From Planctomycetota bacterium (lineage in GTDB: Bacteria; Planctomycetota; Phycisphaerae; Sedimentisphaerales; UBA12454): a stretch of 26,988 nucleotides of DNA. Below, in pieces: positions 13,591 to 21,938 of the stretch (positions are counted from its first letter, which is position 1; every line of letters begins with the position of its first letter). Under the pieces are notes generated by a model. The model saw nothing but the letters and a program-made list of their open reading frames with translations, was not told the DNA's origin and ran no database searches. The stretch spans positions 1-26,988 of the forward strand of contig JAHJUV010000059.1 in NCBI GenBank assembly GCA_018828825.1, in the 5' to 3' direction. A program made the position numbers and the translations under genes.

Positions 13591-14356
13591 CATTTTGTTC
13601 AATTATCCTAACCCAGTCAATATCTCTTAAGCTGTCCAGCACAATATTTCCAATAATACCTTTTTCGATGTCCGTTTGATTATCGTAAGGCACAACAGCG
13701 AGGATTTGCGTTTTGCCGACCTGGGCTATACACCCCGGCGAAGTTTGCTCGGCAAAATCCGCTTTCGCCTTATCGTAACCGCTTATCACCACCCCGGCAA
13801 GTGGCAAACCGCCGCTCCTTACCGCATCTATCGTTAAAAGCGTATGATTTATCGTACCCAGCCCCGGCCTTGCGACAATAACAACTGGCAGACCAAACGC
13901 CTTTGCAAGACCAAGTACATCGACATCTTTTGTTATAGGAACGCCAATCCCGCCAATCCCCTCGACTATCACATAATCGGTTTTTGAGCAGATTTCACTG
14001 TAGGCGACAGCAATTTTTACAAAATCAACTTTTCTGTTCTCCGTCTTTTCGCACGAAAACGGCGCCGCAGGCTTCTCAAATTTTACCGGATTTATTATTT
14101 CAAGACCCAATTCTGTATTCGTACAACGCTTCAGAAACTCGGCGTCTTCGCTCACAAGACCTGCTTCTGTTTTCCTGCAGCCCGTAGCGACAGGTTTAAA
14201 TACACCGACCCGCCTTCGCCAAGGCTTCGTCGGGCAGGCCTTTTTACCATTCTGCGAAAGTATCTTCGCAATAGCTCCTGCAATCAGAGTTTTACCAACA
14301 GCGGTATCCGTGCCGGTGATAAAAATACCTTTATGTTTCGCGAATTCAAGTTTCAC
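13574..14356 (-). CDS. bioD: Dethiobiotin synthetase with an in-frame repeat insertion
   Basis: BioD closes the ureido ring of dethiobiotin from 7,8-diaminopelargonate, CO2 and ATP. The 260-residue protein has the Walker A loop GTDTAVGKT (15-23), the FKPVATG segment, YVIVEGIGGIGVP and VVIVARPGLGTINHTLLTI. Family members are about 225-240 residues. The excess comes partly from residues 40-49 (ACPTKPWRRR), which split the normally continuous 'NGKKVGVFKP'. The 30-bp insert is itself a palindromic dispersed-type repeat. It lies in the loop before the substrate-binding Lys, so function may survive. The start is GTG and overlaps the bioA stop (GTGA). No Shine-Dalgarno is needed if translation is coupled to bioA. 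Confidence 0.9.
   Translation of the reverse strand: MKLEFAKHKGIFITGTDTAVGKTLIAGAIAKILSQNGKKACPTKPWRRRVGVFKPVATGCRKTEAGLVSEDAEFLKRCTNTELGLEIINPVKFEKPAAPFSCEKTENRKVDFVKIAVAYSEICSKTDYVIVEGIGGIGVPITKDVDVLGLAKAFGLPVVIVARPGLGTINHTLLTIDAVRSGGLPLAGVVISGYDKAKADFAEQTSPGCIAQVGKTQILAVVPYDNQTDIEKGIIGNIVLDSLRDIDWVRIIEQNESRTF
14210..14239. repeat. 30-bp palindromic repeat inserted inside bioD
   Basis: The plus strand reads CCGCCTTCGCCAAGG then CTTCGTCGGGCAGGC. Arms CCGCCTTCG/CGAAG and a CCCG/CGGG outer pair give it a hairpin form like extragenic palindromes. It is exactly ten codons long and leaves the bioD frame open. Confidence 0.6.
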
Positions 14357-15714
14357 TGTTTTCCTGCAATCTTTGGCAAATCGTTCTTTATTGTATCGTA
14401 AACAATATCCAGTAATTTCCTCAGCAAAGGCAAATCAATCGCAACCGGCGGCATAAGAACTATTACATCCGACAAAGGCCGCATCATCGCACCTTTCCGC
14501 CTCATCGCAGCGCATACCTTTGTGCCGATAAGTTTCTTATAATCGAAAGTTTTTTTGCTTTTCTTGTCTTTTACAATCTCAATTCCAGCCATCAAACCGC
14601 ACTGGCGGACATCGCCGACAAAATCCAGTATAGAAATTTCCTTGAGATATTCCGCAATCAGATTAATTTTTTCAGGCAGCGATTCGATAATCCTGTTTTC
14701 CTCGAAAAGCTCAAGCGAGGCTATCGCAGCGGCGCAGCCCAACGCGTTGCCCGTATATGTATGGCCGTGATAAAAGGTCTTGAATTCGTCGGCCTGCCCT
14801 AAAAAAGCGTCAAAAATCTCCTGCTTTGCAACTGTAGCCGCCAAAGGAAGATAGCCGCCGGTAATGCCCTTGGCAAGACACATAATATCAGGCTCGACCT
14901 GCTCATTTTCACAGGCGAACATCTTTCCTGTCCTGCCGAAACCTGTGGCGACCTCATCCGCTATCAAAAAAACACCATATTTTTTCGTAAGTTCTCTAAC
15001 ACCTTTCAAAAAACCTTTCGGATGAACAATTATTCCCGCAGCGCCCTGAACCAAAGGCTCAACGACAACCGCTGCGATTCTTTCCGAATTCTTCTTCAAA
15101 AGTTCTTCGATCTTATCAAGTGTAAATTGCCTGCATTGCTCGGCTGTACCGTCAAATCTATATGGAAATGGAGCTGGCACAAAATATGTCTCAAAAAGCA
15201 TCGGCTTGAAAATAGAATGGAAAACTTCTATTCCGCCGATACTTACCGAACCGATTGTATCACCGTGATAAGACTGCCTCAATGCAATGAATTTATCACG
15301 TTTTTCCCCTTTATTATGGTAATATTGGTATGCAATTTTTAATGCAATTTCAACACTTGTCGCCCCGCTGTCGGAGTAGAAAACTTTTTTGAGACTTTTC
15401 GGAGTTATCGCAACGAGTTTTTCGGCAAATTCGATGGACTTGGTCTGTGCCAGGCCTAAAAGCGTGCTGTGGGAAATTTTGCCAAGCTGGTCTTTTATCG
15501 CATCATCGATTTTTTTGACCCGATGACCGTGAACATTGCACCATAGACTGCTCACCCCGTCGATATAGCGGTTGCCTTCGGTATCAATAAGGTAAAAACC
15601 ATCGCCCGATTCGATTACCACCGGCTCAGATCCCAGCCATCGCTTCATCTGCGTAAACGGATGCCAGAGGCATTGTTTGTCGAGTTCTATAAGTTTCTTC
15701 GTTTTTTCCTGCAT
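14353..15714 (-). CDS. bioA: Adenosylmethionine-8-amino-7-oxononanoate aminotransferase
   Basis: BioA is the PLP enzyme that converts 7-keto-8-aminopelargonate to 7,8-diaminopelargonate with SAM as amino donor. The 453-residue protein has the family start LDKQCLWHPFTQMKRW and the substrate-loop region GVSSLWCNVHGH. It also has FYSDSGATSVEIALKIAYQYY, SYHGDTIGSVSIGG, LIADEVATGFGRTGKMFACE, the PLP lysine in CLAKGITGGYLPLAAT, and YHGHTYTGNALGCAAA. Length is normal. It starts the minus-strand bioA-bioD-nadB run. There is no Shine-Dalgarno before the ATG. The 59-bp gap to the divergent pcm gene must hold promoters for both directions. bioF and bioB are not in the window. Confidence 0.95.
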   Translation of the reverse strand: MQEKTKKLIELDKQCLWHPFTQMKRWLGSEPVVIESGDGFYLIDTEGNRYIDGVSSLWCNVHGHRVKKIDDAIKDQLGKISHSTLLGLAQTKSIEFAEKLVAITPKSLKKVFYSDSGATSVEIALKIAYQYYHNKGEKRDKFIALRQSYHGDTIGSVSIGGIEVFHSIFKPMLFETYFVPAPFPYRFDGTAEQCRQFTLDKIEELLKKNSERIAAVVVEPLVQGAAGIIVHPKGFLKGVRELTKKYGVFLIADEVATGFGRTGKMFACENEQVEPDIMCLAKGITGGYLPLAATVAKQEIFDAFLGQADEFKTFYHGHTYTGNALGCAAAIASLELFEENRIIESLPEKINLIAEYLKEISILDFVGDVRQCGLMAGIEIVKDKKSKKTFDYKKLIGTKVCAAMRRKGAMMRPLSDVIVLMPPVAIDLPLLRKLLDIVYDTIKNDLPKIAGKQ

Positions 15715-15773
15715 TTGTATTTAATAAAAAAATTGATTTGCAAAACAGACCTTACAAGGCCAATATTATAGTT

Positions 15774-16436
15774 ATGCAGCAGCCAAATGAAAAGGACAAA
15801 CTTGTCGCCGAAAGGCAGGCAATGATTCGGACCCAGTTAAAAAAACGGGACATCACCGACCCTGCCGTACTCAAAGCGATGGCCGATGTGCCGAGAGAAA
15901 ATTTCACACCCAACGAATACCTCGACCAGGTTTATTATGACGGCCCATTGTCAATCGGCTATGGCCAGACTATAAGCCAGCCTTACATTGTTGCTTTGAT
16001 GACGCAGGAACTAAAAATTGACAAAAACTGCGATGTCCTCGAAATCGGCACCGGCAGCGGCTATCAAACCGCGATAATCGCAAAACTCGCCAAAGAGGTC
16101 TTCACTATCGAAAGAATAGAGCCTCTTTCCCTAAAGGCGCAGCAGACCTTGAAAGAGCTGAATATAACAAACGTAAAATTTCTCATCGGCGACGGAACCT
16201 GTGGCTGGCACGAAAACAAAAAATTTGATAGAATCATCATTACTGCCGCCGCTGCCCGGATGCCCAAGCCGCTGCTCGACCAGTTGAAAATCGGCGGCAT
16301 AGCTGTCGTACCGCTCGGCGCAGAATACCTACAGGAACTCGTAACAATCGAAAAAACAGACAGCGGCTTAAAAACAAAATCCGTTTGCGGCTGCAGATTT
16401 GTCAGACTTATAGGAAAATTCGGCTACCCGGAATAA
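15774..16436 (+). CDS. pcm: Protein-L-isoaspartate O-methyltransferase
   Basis: This enzyme uses SAM to methylate isoaspartyl residues in damaged proteins so that they can revert to aspartate. The 220-residue protein has the isoaspartate-binding segment YYDGPLSIGYGQTISQPYIVALMTQ, the SAM loop VLEIGTGSGYQTAIIAKL, FTIERIE, FLIGDGTCGW and FDRIIITAAAARMPKPLLDQLKIGG. Length is normal. I choose the ATG at 15774; an upstream TTG at 15738 would add 12 non-conserved residues and intrude on the divergent bioA promoter. A TATTAT -10-like box ends only four bases before this ATG, so the mRNA may be leaderless. recG begins two bases after the stop, so they form an operon. Confidence 0.92.
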   Translation: MQQPNEKDKLVAERQAMIRTQLKKRDITDPAVLKAMADVPRENFTPNEYLDQVYYDGPLSIGYGQTISQPYIVALMTQELKIDKNCDVLEIGTGSGYQTAIIAKLAKEVFTIERIEPLSLKAQQTLKELNITNVKFLIGDGTCGWHENKKFDRIIITAAAARMPKPLLDQLKIGGIAVVPLGAEYLQELVTIEKTDSGLKTKSVCGCRFVRLIGKFGYPE

Positions 16437-16438
16437 AA

Positions 16439-18520
16439 ATGACGACAAAACCATCGAACAATCTCACTTTTGATATGCCGGTGCAATTCTTAAAGGGCGT
16501 CGGTCCCGCCAGGGCGGACGCTTTCGCGAAACTCGACGTCAAAACCGCTGCCGATTTGCTCGAATATTACCCCCGGGAATGGTACTTCGCCCCGCCGCCG
16601 GTCAAAATCGAACAGCTAAAACCTGACCACACCGTAACACTGGCTGGAATCGTCGAAAGCACCGATTGGCAAGCTTGGCGAAAACCGCCCTACTTCGAGG
16701 CCTATATCAACGATGAGACGGGGCTATGCAGAATCGTCTGGTTTCACGGCAGATTTTTGCAGGACAAGATAACCCCGGGTATGAAACTTGTCGTCTGGGG
16801 CAAAACCACGCTTTACAAACATCAGCTTCAGCTTACAAACCCCAAATTCGTAATTGTCGACGCCGATGAAATAATCGCCGATAGCTTCAGCGGCCCGGTT
16901 TACCCCGCGACCGCCGAGCTTTCCAGCGGCCAGATAAAAAAAATAATCCACGATTCGCTCGACAATCTCGTTGAGCTTGTGCCGGAATTTTTCGACTCCG
17001 CCTTTATGAAAAAGGCAAATCTCATCGGCCGACAAAAAGCCCTTAAGCAAATGCACAATCCTCACAACGAAACACAGATTGCCGACGCCAAACGCAGGTT
17101 AAAATATGATGAGCTGTTTTTAATGCAGGCCGCCCTTGCGCTCCGCCGCTATAAAGTCAGAAATTTTGAAAAAGCTGTTGCTCTAAAATGCACCGAGCAA
17201 ATCGACCGCAGAATAAGAAAAAGATTTCCTTTCCTGCTCACCGAAGACCAGGACAAAGTAATTGAAGAAATCTCCGCTGATTTATCAAAAACCGTGCCGA
17301 TGAACAGGCTCCTTCAGGGCGATGTCGGCAGCGGAAAAACCGTTGTCGCTCTACATGCCGCCCTTCTCGCCATCGCCAACAAACAGCAGGTCGCCATAAT
17401 GGCCCCAACGGAAATCCTTGCCACACAACACTTTACGAGCATCGAACGCTACCTGAGAAACAGCGATGTAAAAAGAGTCCTTATCACCGGCGGCATCACA
17501 GGAGAAAAAAGGAAAGAAATTCTCGACGATATTAAATCAGGCAATACCAACATCGCCGTCGGCACTGTCGCCCTGCTGCAGGAAGATATCCAGTTTGCCG
17601 ACCTTGCTTTGGTGATAATCGACGAGCAGCACAAGTTCGGCGTCCATCAGCGGGCAGGCCTGCGAAAGGACACAACCCCGCATTGCCTCGTTATGACCGC
17701 AACGCCGATACCAAGAACCCTCGCGATGACTGTCTTTGGCGATTTGGACATATCCATCATAAAACATTCTCCTCCCGGCAGAGGCCAGGTCGTAACAAGA
17801 TACATCCAGCCGAAAGACTTGCCAAAGGCCTATGAATTTATCCGCGAAAGACTCAAAGCCAAACAGCAGGTTTTCTTTGTCTATCCAAGAATTGTTGACA
17901 GCGAAAACGGCGATGTTAAAGCCGCCATTGCCGAATATGAAAATCTGAGCAAAAAAATCTTCCCTGAATTCAGCGTAGGTCTCCTGCACGGCCAAATGTC
18001 CGGCGCCAACAAGCAAAAAATAATGGACGATTTCCGCAGGGGAAAAATTCACTGCCTCGTCTCAACAGTGCTGATAGAAGTGGGAATTGACGTCCCAAAT
18101 GCGACGATAATGGTTATCGAGGAAGCCGACAGGTTCGGCCTCGCTCAGCTCCACCAGCTTCGCGGCCGGATAGCAAGAAGCTCTTCGAAATCATATTGCC
18201 TTCTCATCGCGCAGACTGAAAACGAAACCGCAAAAAGCAGGCTCGAAATTATGGAACGCAGCAGCGACGGCTTTGAAATTGCAGAGCACGATTTGAAGCT
18301 TCGCGGCCCGGGCGAGCTTTTGAGCGCACGTCAGCATGGCCTGCCGGATTTGAAAATCGCAAATATTATTGACGATTCCGATTTACTCCAGATGGCCAGA
18401 AAGGACGCTTTTGAGCTTGTCGAAAAAGACCCTATGCTTTCATCCTCCGGGCACAAAAATATCCGCACCGAGCTTATCCGAAAGTTCAGCGGCAGTTTGA
18501 CTCTGGTCGACGTCGCCTGA
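16439..18520 (+). CDS. recG: ATP-dependent DNA helicase RecG
   Basis: RecG remodels stalled replication forks and branched recombination intermediates. The 693-residue protein matches the usual length. It has the wedge/OB domain (about 10-190, beginning PVQFLKGVGPARADAFAKL) and Walker A RLLQGDVGSGKTVVAL (P-loop near 292-299). These are followed by TEILATQHF, the DEQH box (near 395-398), MTATPIPRTLAM, HGQMSGANKQKIMDDF, LVSTVLIEVGIDVPNATIMVIEEADRFGLAQLHQLRGRIARS, and the C-terminal RecG segment DGFEIAEHDLKLRGPGELLSARQHGLPDLKIANI. The ATG follows two bases after the pcm stop. A downstream tRNA gene has its own promoter. Confidence 0.96.
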   Translation: MTTKPSNNLTFDMPVQFLKGVGPARADAFAKLDVKTAADLLEYYPREWYFAPPPVKIEQLKPDHTVTLAGIVESTDWQAWRKPPYFEAYINDETGLCRIVWFHGRFLQDKITPGMKLVVWGKTTLYKHQLQLTNPKFVIVDADEIIADSFSGPVYPATAELSSGQIKKIIHDSLDNLVELVPEFFDSAFMKKANLIGRQKALKQMHNPHNETQIADAKRRLKYDELFLMQAALALRRYKVRNFEKAVALKCTEQIDRRIRKRFPFLLTEDQDKVIEEISADLSKTVPMNRLLQGDVGSGKTVVALHAALLAIANKQQVAIMAPTEILATQHFTSIERYLRNSDVKRVLITGGITGEKRKEILDDIKSGNTNIAVGTVALLQEDIQFADLALVIIDEQHKFGVHQRAGLRKDTTPHCLVMTATPIPRTLAMTVFGDLDISIIKHSPPGRGQVVTRYIQPKDLPKAYEFIRERLKAKQQVFFVYPRIVDSENGDVKAAIAEYENLSKKIFPEFSVGLLHGQMSGANKQKIMDDFRRGKIHCLVSTVLIEVGIDVPNATIMVIEEADRFGLAQLHQLRGRIARSSSKSYCLLIAQTENETAKSRLEIMERSSDGFEIAEHDLKLRGPGELLSARQHGLPDLKIANIIDDSDLLQMARKDAFELVEKDPMLSSSGHKNIRTELIRKFSGSLTLVDVA

Positions 18521-18539
18521 AAACCCCCGCTTAATCCCC

Positions 18540-18568
18540 TTGCAAAACCGCAAAATTGCGTGTAAAGT
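18540..18568 (+). promoter_or_regulatory. Promoter of tRNA-Arg
   Basis: TTGCAA (18540-18545), a 17-base spacer and TAAAGT (18563-18568) lie 15 bases before the mature tRNA 5' end. Confidence 0.6.
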
Positions 18569-18583
18569 ATGGATGCTTTGATT

Positions 18584-18657
18584 GCGCCCGTAGCTCAGTT
18601 GGATAGAGCAACGGATTTCTAATCCGTAGGTCACAGGTTCGAATCCTGCCGGGCGTA
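18584..18657 (+). tRNA. tRNA-Arg (anticodon UCU)
   Basis: All four arms fold. The acceptor is GCGCCCG with CGGGCGT (first pair G-U), the D arm is GCTC/GAGC, the anticodon stem is ACGGA/TCCGT with loop TTTCTAA, and the T arm is CAGG/CCTG with TTCGAAT. The central TCT is the anticodon and reads AGA. The discriminator base is A. The CCA end is not encoded and must be added after transcription. Confidence 0.95.
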
Positions 18658-18687
18658 TTTATATTTTAAAGGTAATCGAATTAAAAA

Positions 18688-19977
18688 ATGAAGTGTCTAA
18701 ACGACCTTATTTATCTTCTTGCTCTTATCGCGCTTAGCCCGAAAATCCTGTACAGAATCTTAATGCAGAACCGTTACAGGAAAGGTTGGAGCGAAAGACT
18801 CGGCAAAATCCGCAGAAATTCCCCCGATAAAAAATGTATCTGGATTCACGCCGTCAGCGTCGGCGAAGTCAACGCCACAAAAACAATAATCGCCAAGCTC
18901 AAAAATCAATTGCCCCAATATGAAATAATCATCAGCGCCACAACCGACACCGGCATCGAACAGGCACGCAAACTTTACGGCAGCGAATTAAAGGTATTTT
19001 ATTTCCCCTTCGATTTCTCCTTTGCCATACATCGTGCGTTCAAGAGATTAAAACCCGACATCTGCCTGCTTATGGAGCTCGAAGTCTGGCCCAACTTCAC
19101 CTCAAGAGCGCATCGCCTCGGCGTTCCCATCGTAGTCGTCAACGGCAGAATCAGCGACAGAAGCTTCCCAAAATATAAGATTCTAAAGGCATTCGTAAAA
19201 CCGCTTTTTAGAAAGGTCTCGCTCTTCCTCGCCCAGGACGCTGAATACGCCGACCGCTTCATCGCTCTCGGCGGTCGAAAAGACTCAACAGTCGTCACCG
19301 GCTCTCTCAAATACGACACCGCACAGATAACCGATAAAGTCGAAGGTTCCGACAAACTTGCTCAGCAGTTCGCCATTGGCGCCGCTCCCCTGTGGGTCGC
19401 AGGCGGAACAGGACCCAAAGAAGAAAAAATCATACTCGATGTCTTTAAAAAACTAAAACAGCAGGAAAAATACGACAGCCTCCGCCTCGCAATCGTACCC
19501 CGCAAACCGGAGCGGTTCGGCGAGGTCGCCGACCTCATCGCAAAATCTGGCTTCGAACTTACAAGATACAGCCGAATAAAATCGGGCGAGCAAAACAGCC
19601 CCGTCAAAAATGATACCGTAATCCTCGGCGATACTATGGGCGACTTGCGAAAATTTTATTCTCTCGCGTCGGTCGTCTTTGTCGGCCGCTCGCTCGTCCC
19701 AATGGGTGGCTCAGATATGATGGAATCAACCGCAATGGGCAAATGCACTATCTTCGGCCCGCATACATTTAATTTCAACCAGACCGTCAAGGCTCTTTTG
19801 CACGCACAGGGTGCAATTGAAGTAAAGAATGAAAATAAACTTTACGAAATGATTCAGAAATGTCTCGATGCCCCGCAGTTCGCCAAACAAATTGCCGCCG
19901 CAGGCCAAAATGTCATCAAACAAAATCAAGGCGCTACTCAAACGTCAATTACAGCTATCCTTAACTTGCTCAAATAA
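18688..19977 (+). CDS. waaA: 3-deoxy-D-manno-octulosonic acid (Kdo) transferase
   Basis: WaaA adds Kdo to lipid IVA at the inner membrane, so the organism makes LPS with a Kdo core. The 429-residue protein has the N-terminal membrane anchor (about 5-25), RKGWSERLGKI, WIHAVSVGEVNATKTII with the conserved catalytic-type Glu, ISATTDTGIEQARKLYG, FPFDFSFAIHRAFKRLKPDICLLMELEVWPN, VVNGRISDRSFPKY, LAQDAEYADRFIALG, VTGSLKYD and the GT-B donor site FVGRSLVPMGGSDMMESTAMGK. A weak AAAGGT precedes the ATG. The gene follows tRNA-Arg by 30 bp and may be read from the same promoter. Its last 16 codons are echoed in the same frame 111 bp downstream. Confidence 0.94.
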   Translation: MKCLNDLIYLLALIALSPKILYRILMQNRYRKGWSERLGKIRRNSPDKKCIWIHAVSVGEVNATKTIIAKLKNQLPQYEIIISATTDTGIEQARKLYGSELKVFYFPFDFSFAIHRAFKRLKPDICLLMELEVWPNFTSRAHRLGVPIVVVNGRISDRSFPKYKILKAFVKPLFRKVSLFLAQDAEYADRFIALGGRKDSTVVTGSLKYDTAQITDKVEGSDKLAQQFAIGAAPLWVAGGTGPKEEKIILDVFKKLKQQEKYDSLRLAIVPRKPERFGEVADLIAKSGFELTRYSRIKSGEQNSPVKNDTVILGDTMGDLRKFYSLASVVFVGRSLVPMGGSDMMESTAMGKCTIFGPHTFNFNQTVKALLHAQGAIEVKNENKLYEMIQKCLDAPQFAKQIAAAGQNVIKQNQGATQTSITAILNLLK

Positions 19978-19995
19978 AATTCATCATTGCTTCAC

Positions 19996-20088
19996 ATGAC
20001 TATTACCGAAGTCCTTCGTAGTTTCAACGAAGGAGGACAGGGCGCAACGCAGAAAACCGTTTCAGCAGTTATCAATCTGCTCAAATAA
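19996..20088 (+). pseudogene. Second copy of the waaA C-terminal tail
   Basis: Codons from 20041 read GATQKTVSAVINLLK-stop, matching the real waaA end GATQTSITAILNLLK-stop (19930-19977) at 9 of 15 residues with conservative changes. The copy is in the same frame as waaA and separated from it only by the waaA stop and 63 bp. An ATG at 19996 would make a 30-residue peptide, but no Shine-Dalgarno is visible. An imperfect palindrome (20011-20038) lies at the front of the copy. Confidence 0.6.
20011..20038. repeat. Imperfect palindrome within the duplicated tail
   Basis: GTCCTTCGT and ACGAAGGAGGAC face each other across about seven bases with one unpaired base. The form resembles the repeat inserted in bioD (CTTCG/CGAAG arms), so an insertion may have created or split the duplicate. 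Confidence 0.5.
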
Positions 20089-20101
20089 TTATTAGCTTTT
20101 A

Positions 20102-20116
20102 TCCGCCTTTGGCGGA
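20102..20116. repeat. TCCGCCTTTGGCGGA palindrome
   Basis: This copy of the dispersed palindrome sits exactly between the convergent waaA and homocysteine methyltransferase genes and directly abuts the latter's stop codon. It could serve as a transcript-end hairpin for both strands. Confidence 0.7.
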
Positions 20117-21013
20117 TTAACTTTTCAGCTTTTTTGTCATCGCCTTTATATGCCCCGGCGTTGTCCCGCAGCACCCGCCGATTATCGCTGCCCCTGCCTT
20201 ATGAATTTTTTCCATCCAGTCGCCAAAATCCTCATCGGATAATTTATATACCGCTTGTCCATCAACCAACTCTGGCTTTCCGCCGTTCGGTTTTGCAATC
20301 AGTGCGATATTCTTGCCGGCAAGCAGTTTAGCAAACTTCTCGGCCAGTTTAAAATACTGTTCCATCTTCAGCGTCCCGCAGTTAAACCCCAGCCCGTCAA
20401 CTCCCAGCGCCGAAAATTCATCTACAACCCTCTCGACGCTCACTCCCATCATCGTCTTAAAATCGTTTCCCGCCGCATCGAAAGCCAATGTTGCAAACAC
20501 CGGCAAATCGCACACTGACTTCACAGCCTCTGCCGCGACCTTTGCCTCGTCAACTGCCATAAAGGTTTCAACTATAAATCCGTCCACCCCCGCCTCGCAA
20601 AGCGCCTTCGCCTGCTTGACATACACGCTCTTGAGCCTCTCCGGCTCAAGCATCCCCAAAGGTTTCAAAAATTCACCACTCGGCCCTATATCGCCTATGA
20701 CATATCCGTCATTAGCAACGGCTTGTTTGGCGATCTTTACCGCCGCGGTGTTTATCTGCTCAGCCTTCTCGGCCAATCCGTGTCTGCCCAATGAAACCTC
20801 ATTTGCTCCGAACGTATTTGTATAGACCGCTTCACTCCCAGCGTTGAAATAACTGCGATGAATATCGAGTATAATCTCAGGCGATTCTATATTCAGCATC
20901 TCGTTGCATATCCCTGCCTCAACTCCGCGAGCCATAAGCTGTGTGCCCATCGCACCGTCGAGAATCAAAAGACCATCGGTTATTTTCTCTTTAAGATTTT
21001 TCTTTGCCATCAT
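20117..21013 (-). CDS. Homocysteine S-methyltransferase domain protein (MetH module 1-like)
   Basis: The 298-residue TIM barrel matches the homocysteine-binding module of cobalamin-dependent methionine synthase and stand-alone relatives. It has LILDGAMGTQLMARG (17-30), YTNTFGANEVSLGRHGL, GDIGPSGEFLKPLG, FIVETFMAVDEAKVAAEAVK and the three zinc-ligand cysteines C212 (GFNCGT), C281 and C282 (GGCCGTTP). It would activate homocysteine as a thiolate for methyl transfer. The folate, cobalamin and activation modules of full MetH are absent, so it needs partner proteins or uses another methyl donor such as S-methylmethionine or a corrinoid protein. Its start overlaps the stop of the upstream lipoprotein gene (ATGATG), so the two are coupled. 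Confidence 0.85.
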   Translation of the reverse strand: MMAKKNLKEKITDGLLILDGAMGTQLMARGVEAGICNEMLNIESPEIILDIHRSYFNAGSEAVYTNTFGANEVSLGRHGLAEKAEQINTAAVKIAKQAVANDGYVIGDIGPSGEFLKPLGMLEPERLKSVYVKQAKALCEAGVDGFIVETFMAVDEAKVAAEAVKSVCDLPVFATLAFDAAGNDFKTMMGVSVERVVDEFSALGVDGLGFNCGTLKMEQYFKLAEKFAKLLAGKNIALIAKPNGGKPELVDGQAVYKLSDEDFGDWMEKIHKAGAAIIGGCCGTTPGHIKAMTKKLKS

Positions 21014-21906
21014 TCTGCCTTATTTTGCAAATTATTAACATCCGGCGGCGTAAACAACGCCTTCACCTGATTCGGTTCGCCATTCCACAATTTTACGTTA
21101 TCGAGTTTTATCTGTCGCTGGTCGGTGCATTGTCCGCTCTTAAAATATTTGTAAGACAATTTGCGAGGAAAGGATAAATTTTTCGCTCCCTTCACTTTTT
21201 TATATTCATCAGCCTCAACGACAAGAACAAGATTGCCCGGGCAGTTCAGATATTCGATTTTTTTCATTTTCCTGCTGCATCGGTCCATAAAAATCTTTTT
21301 CGTCCCGCAAATTTCATCGTCCCGGCACATCAGTATATCGAATCCCTCCTCGGCCTCGGCCATATAAACCTTCCTGCACCCCGCACTGAAAGGCTGTAAA
21401 AAATCAAGGAACACCGCAGGCCCGTAAAGATAATTCTCGCCTGTTTCGTCTATCTTTCCGGTCGTATATACCCCAAACTGCTTTGCGTAACTCCAGTATT
21501 CACCATTATTTACAGCAAAACTCATCCCCTTTGCGTCGAACATTACATCCCCGTAAAGGCAGTATTTTTTATTGTTCAGGTACCATATTCTGACCGGAAA
21601 TCCCTGTGCGAACGTCTCGCCCTTTTCGTTTGTGTAGCTTATTTTGCAGTTCCCGCTCGCCCTCAAGGGTCTCAGTCCTGCCGAATACCCTTTCAAAACC
21701 GCCGACACTTCCGCGGACGTCCTCATTGGCGGACAACTCCGCTTCTGTTGCCCCCCGCAACCCGCAAAAATGAAAACAAAAAATAAAAGACTTGCTGCCC
21801 GTACATTCGTCTTGAACGCAGTCAAAATCAATTTAAAAAAACTCGCCGCAGGCGATTCCGCAAATCTTAAATCTTCAATCTTAAATCTTAAATTCTTTCT
21901 TTGCAT
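21010..21906 (-). CDS. Lipoprotein, possibly LolA/LolB-like
   Basis: The 298-residue protein has a hydrophobic signal (AASLLFFVFIFAGC) ending in a lipobox, so the mature protein should start at the Cys near residue 50 and be lipid-anchored. The rest is beta-rich. ASGNCKISYTNEKGETFAQGFPVRIWYLNNKKYCLYGDV and SFAVNNGEYWSYAK resemble LolA/LolB-type lipoprotein carriers, but the match is only at pattern level. The first 20 residues (NLRFKIEDLRF) are read from an AAGATTT-type simple repeat (plus 21862-21895), so the N-terminus was probably extended by repeat capture. An AGAGG precedes this ATG, and an internal TTG near residue 27 would give a more normal signal peptide. It is the fourth gene of a five-gene run and overlaps the methyltransferase start. 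Confidence 0.65.
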   Translation of the reverse strand: MQRKNLRFKIEDLRFAESPAASFFKLILTAFKTNVRAASLLFFVFIFAGCGGQQKRSCPPMRTSAEVSAVLKGYSAGLRPLRASGNCKISYTNEKGETFAQGFPVRIWYLNNKKYCLYGDVMFDAKGMSFAVNNGEYWSYAKQFGVYTTGKIDETGENYLYGPAVFLDFLQPFSAGCRKVYMAEAEEGFDILMCRDDEICGTKKIFMDRCSRKMKKIEYLNCPGNLVLVVEADEYKKVKGAKNLSFPRKLSYKYFKSGQCTDQRQIKLDNVKLWNGEPNQVKALFTPPDVNNLQNKAE

Positions 21907-21938
21907 CCTTACCTCTTTACTTCCTTGCCTCTCTCTTA

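Noticed and set aside
15715..15773. A possible BirA-type biotin operator between bioA and pcm (TTGTAAGG, TTGCAA)
   Set aside because: The sequence lacks the paired TTGTAAACC / GGTTTACAA arms at the expected spacing; only chance partial matches remain.
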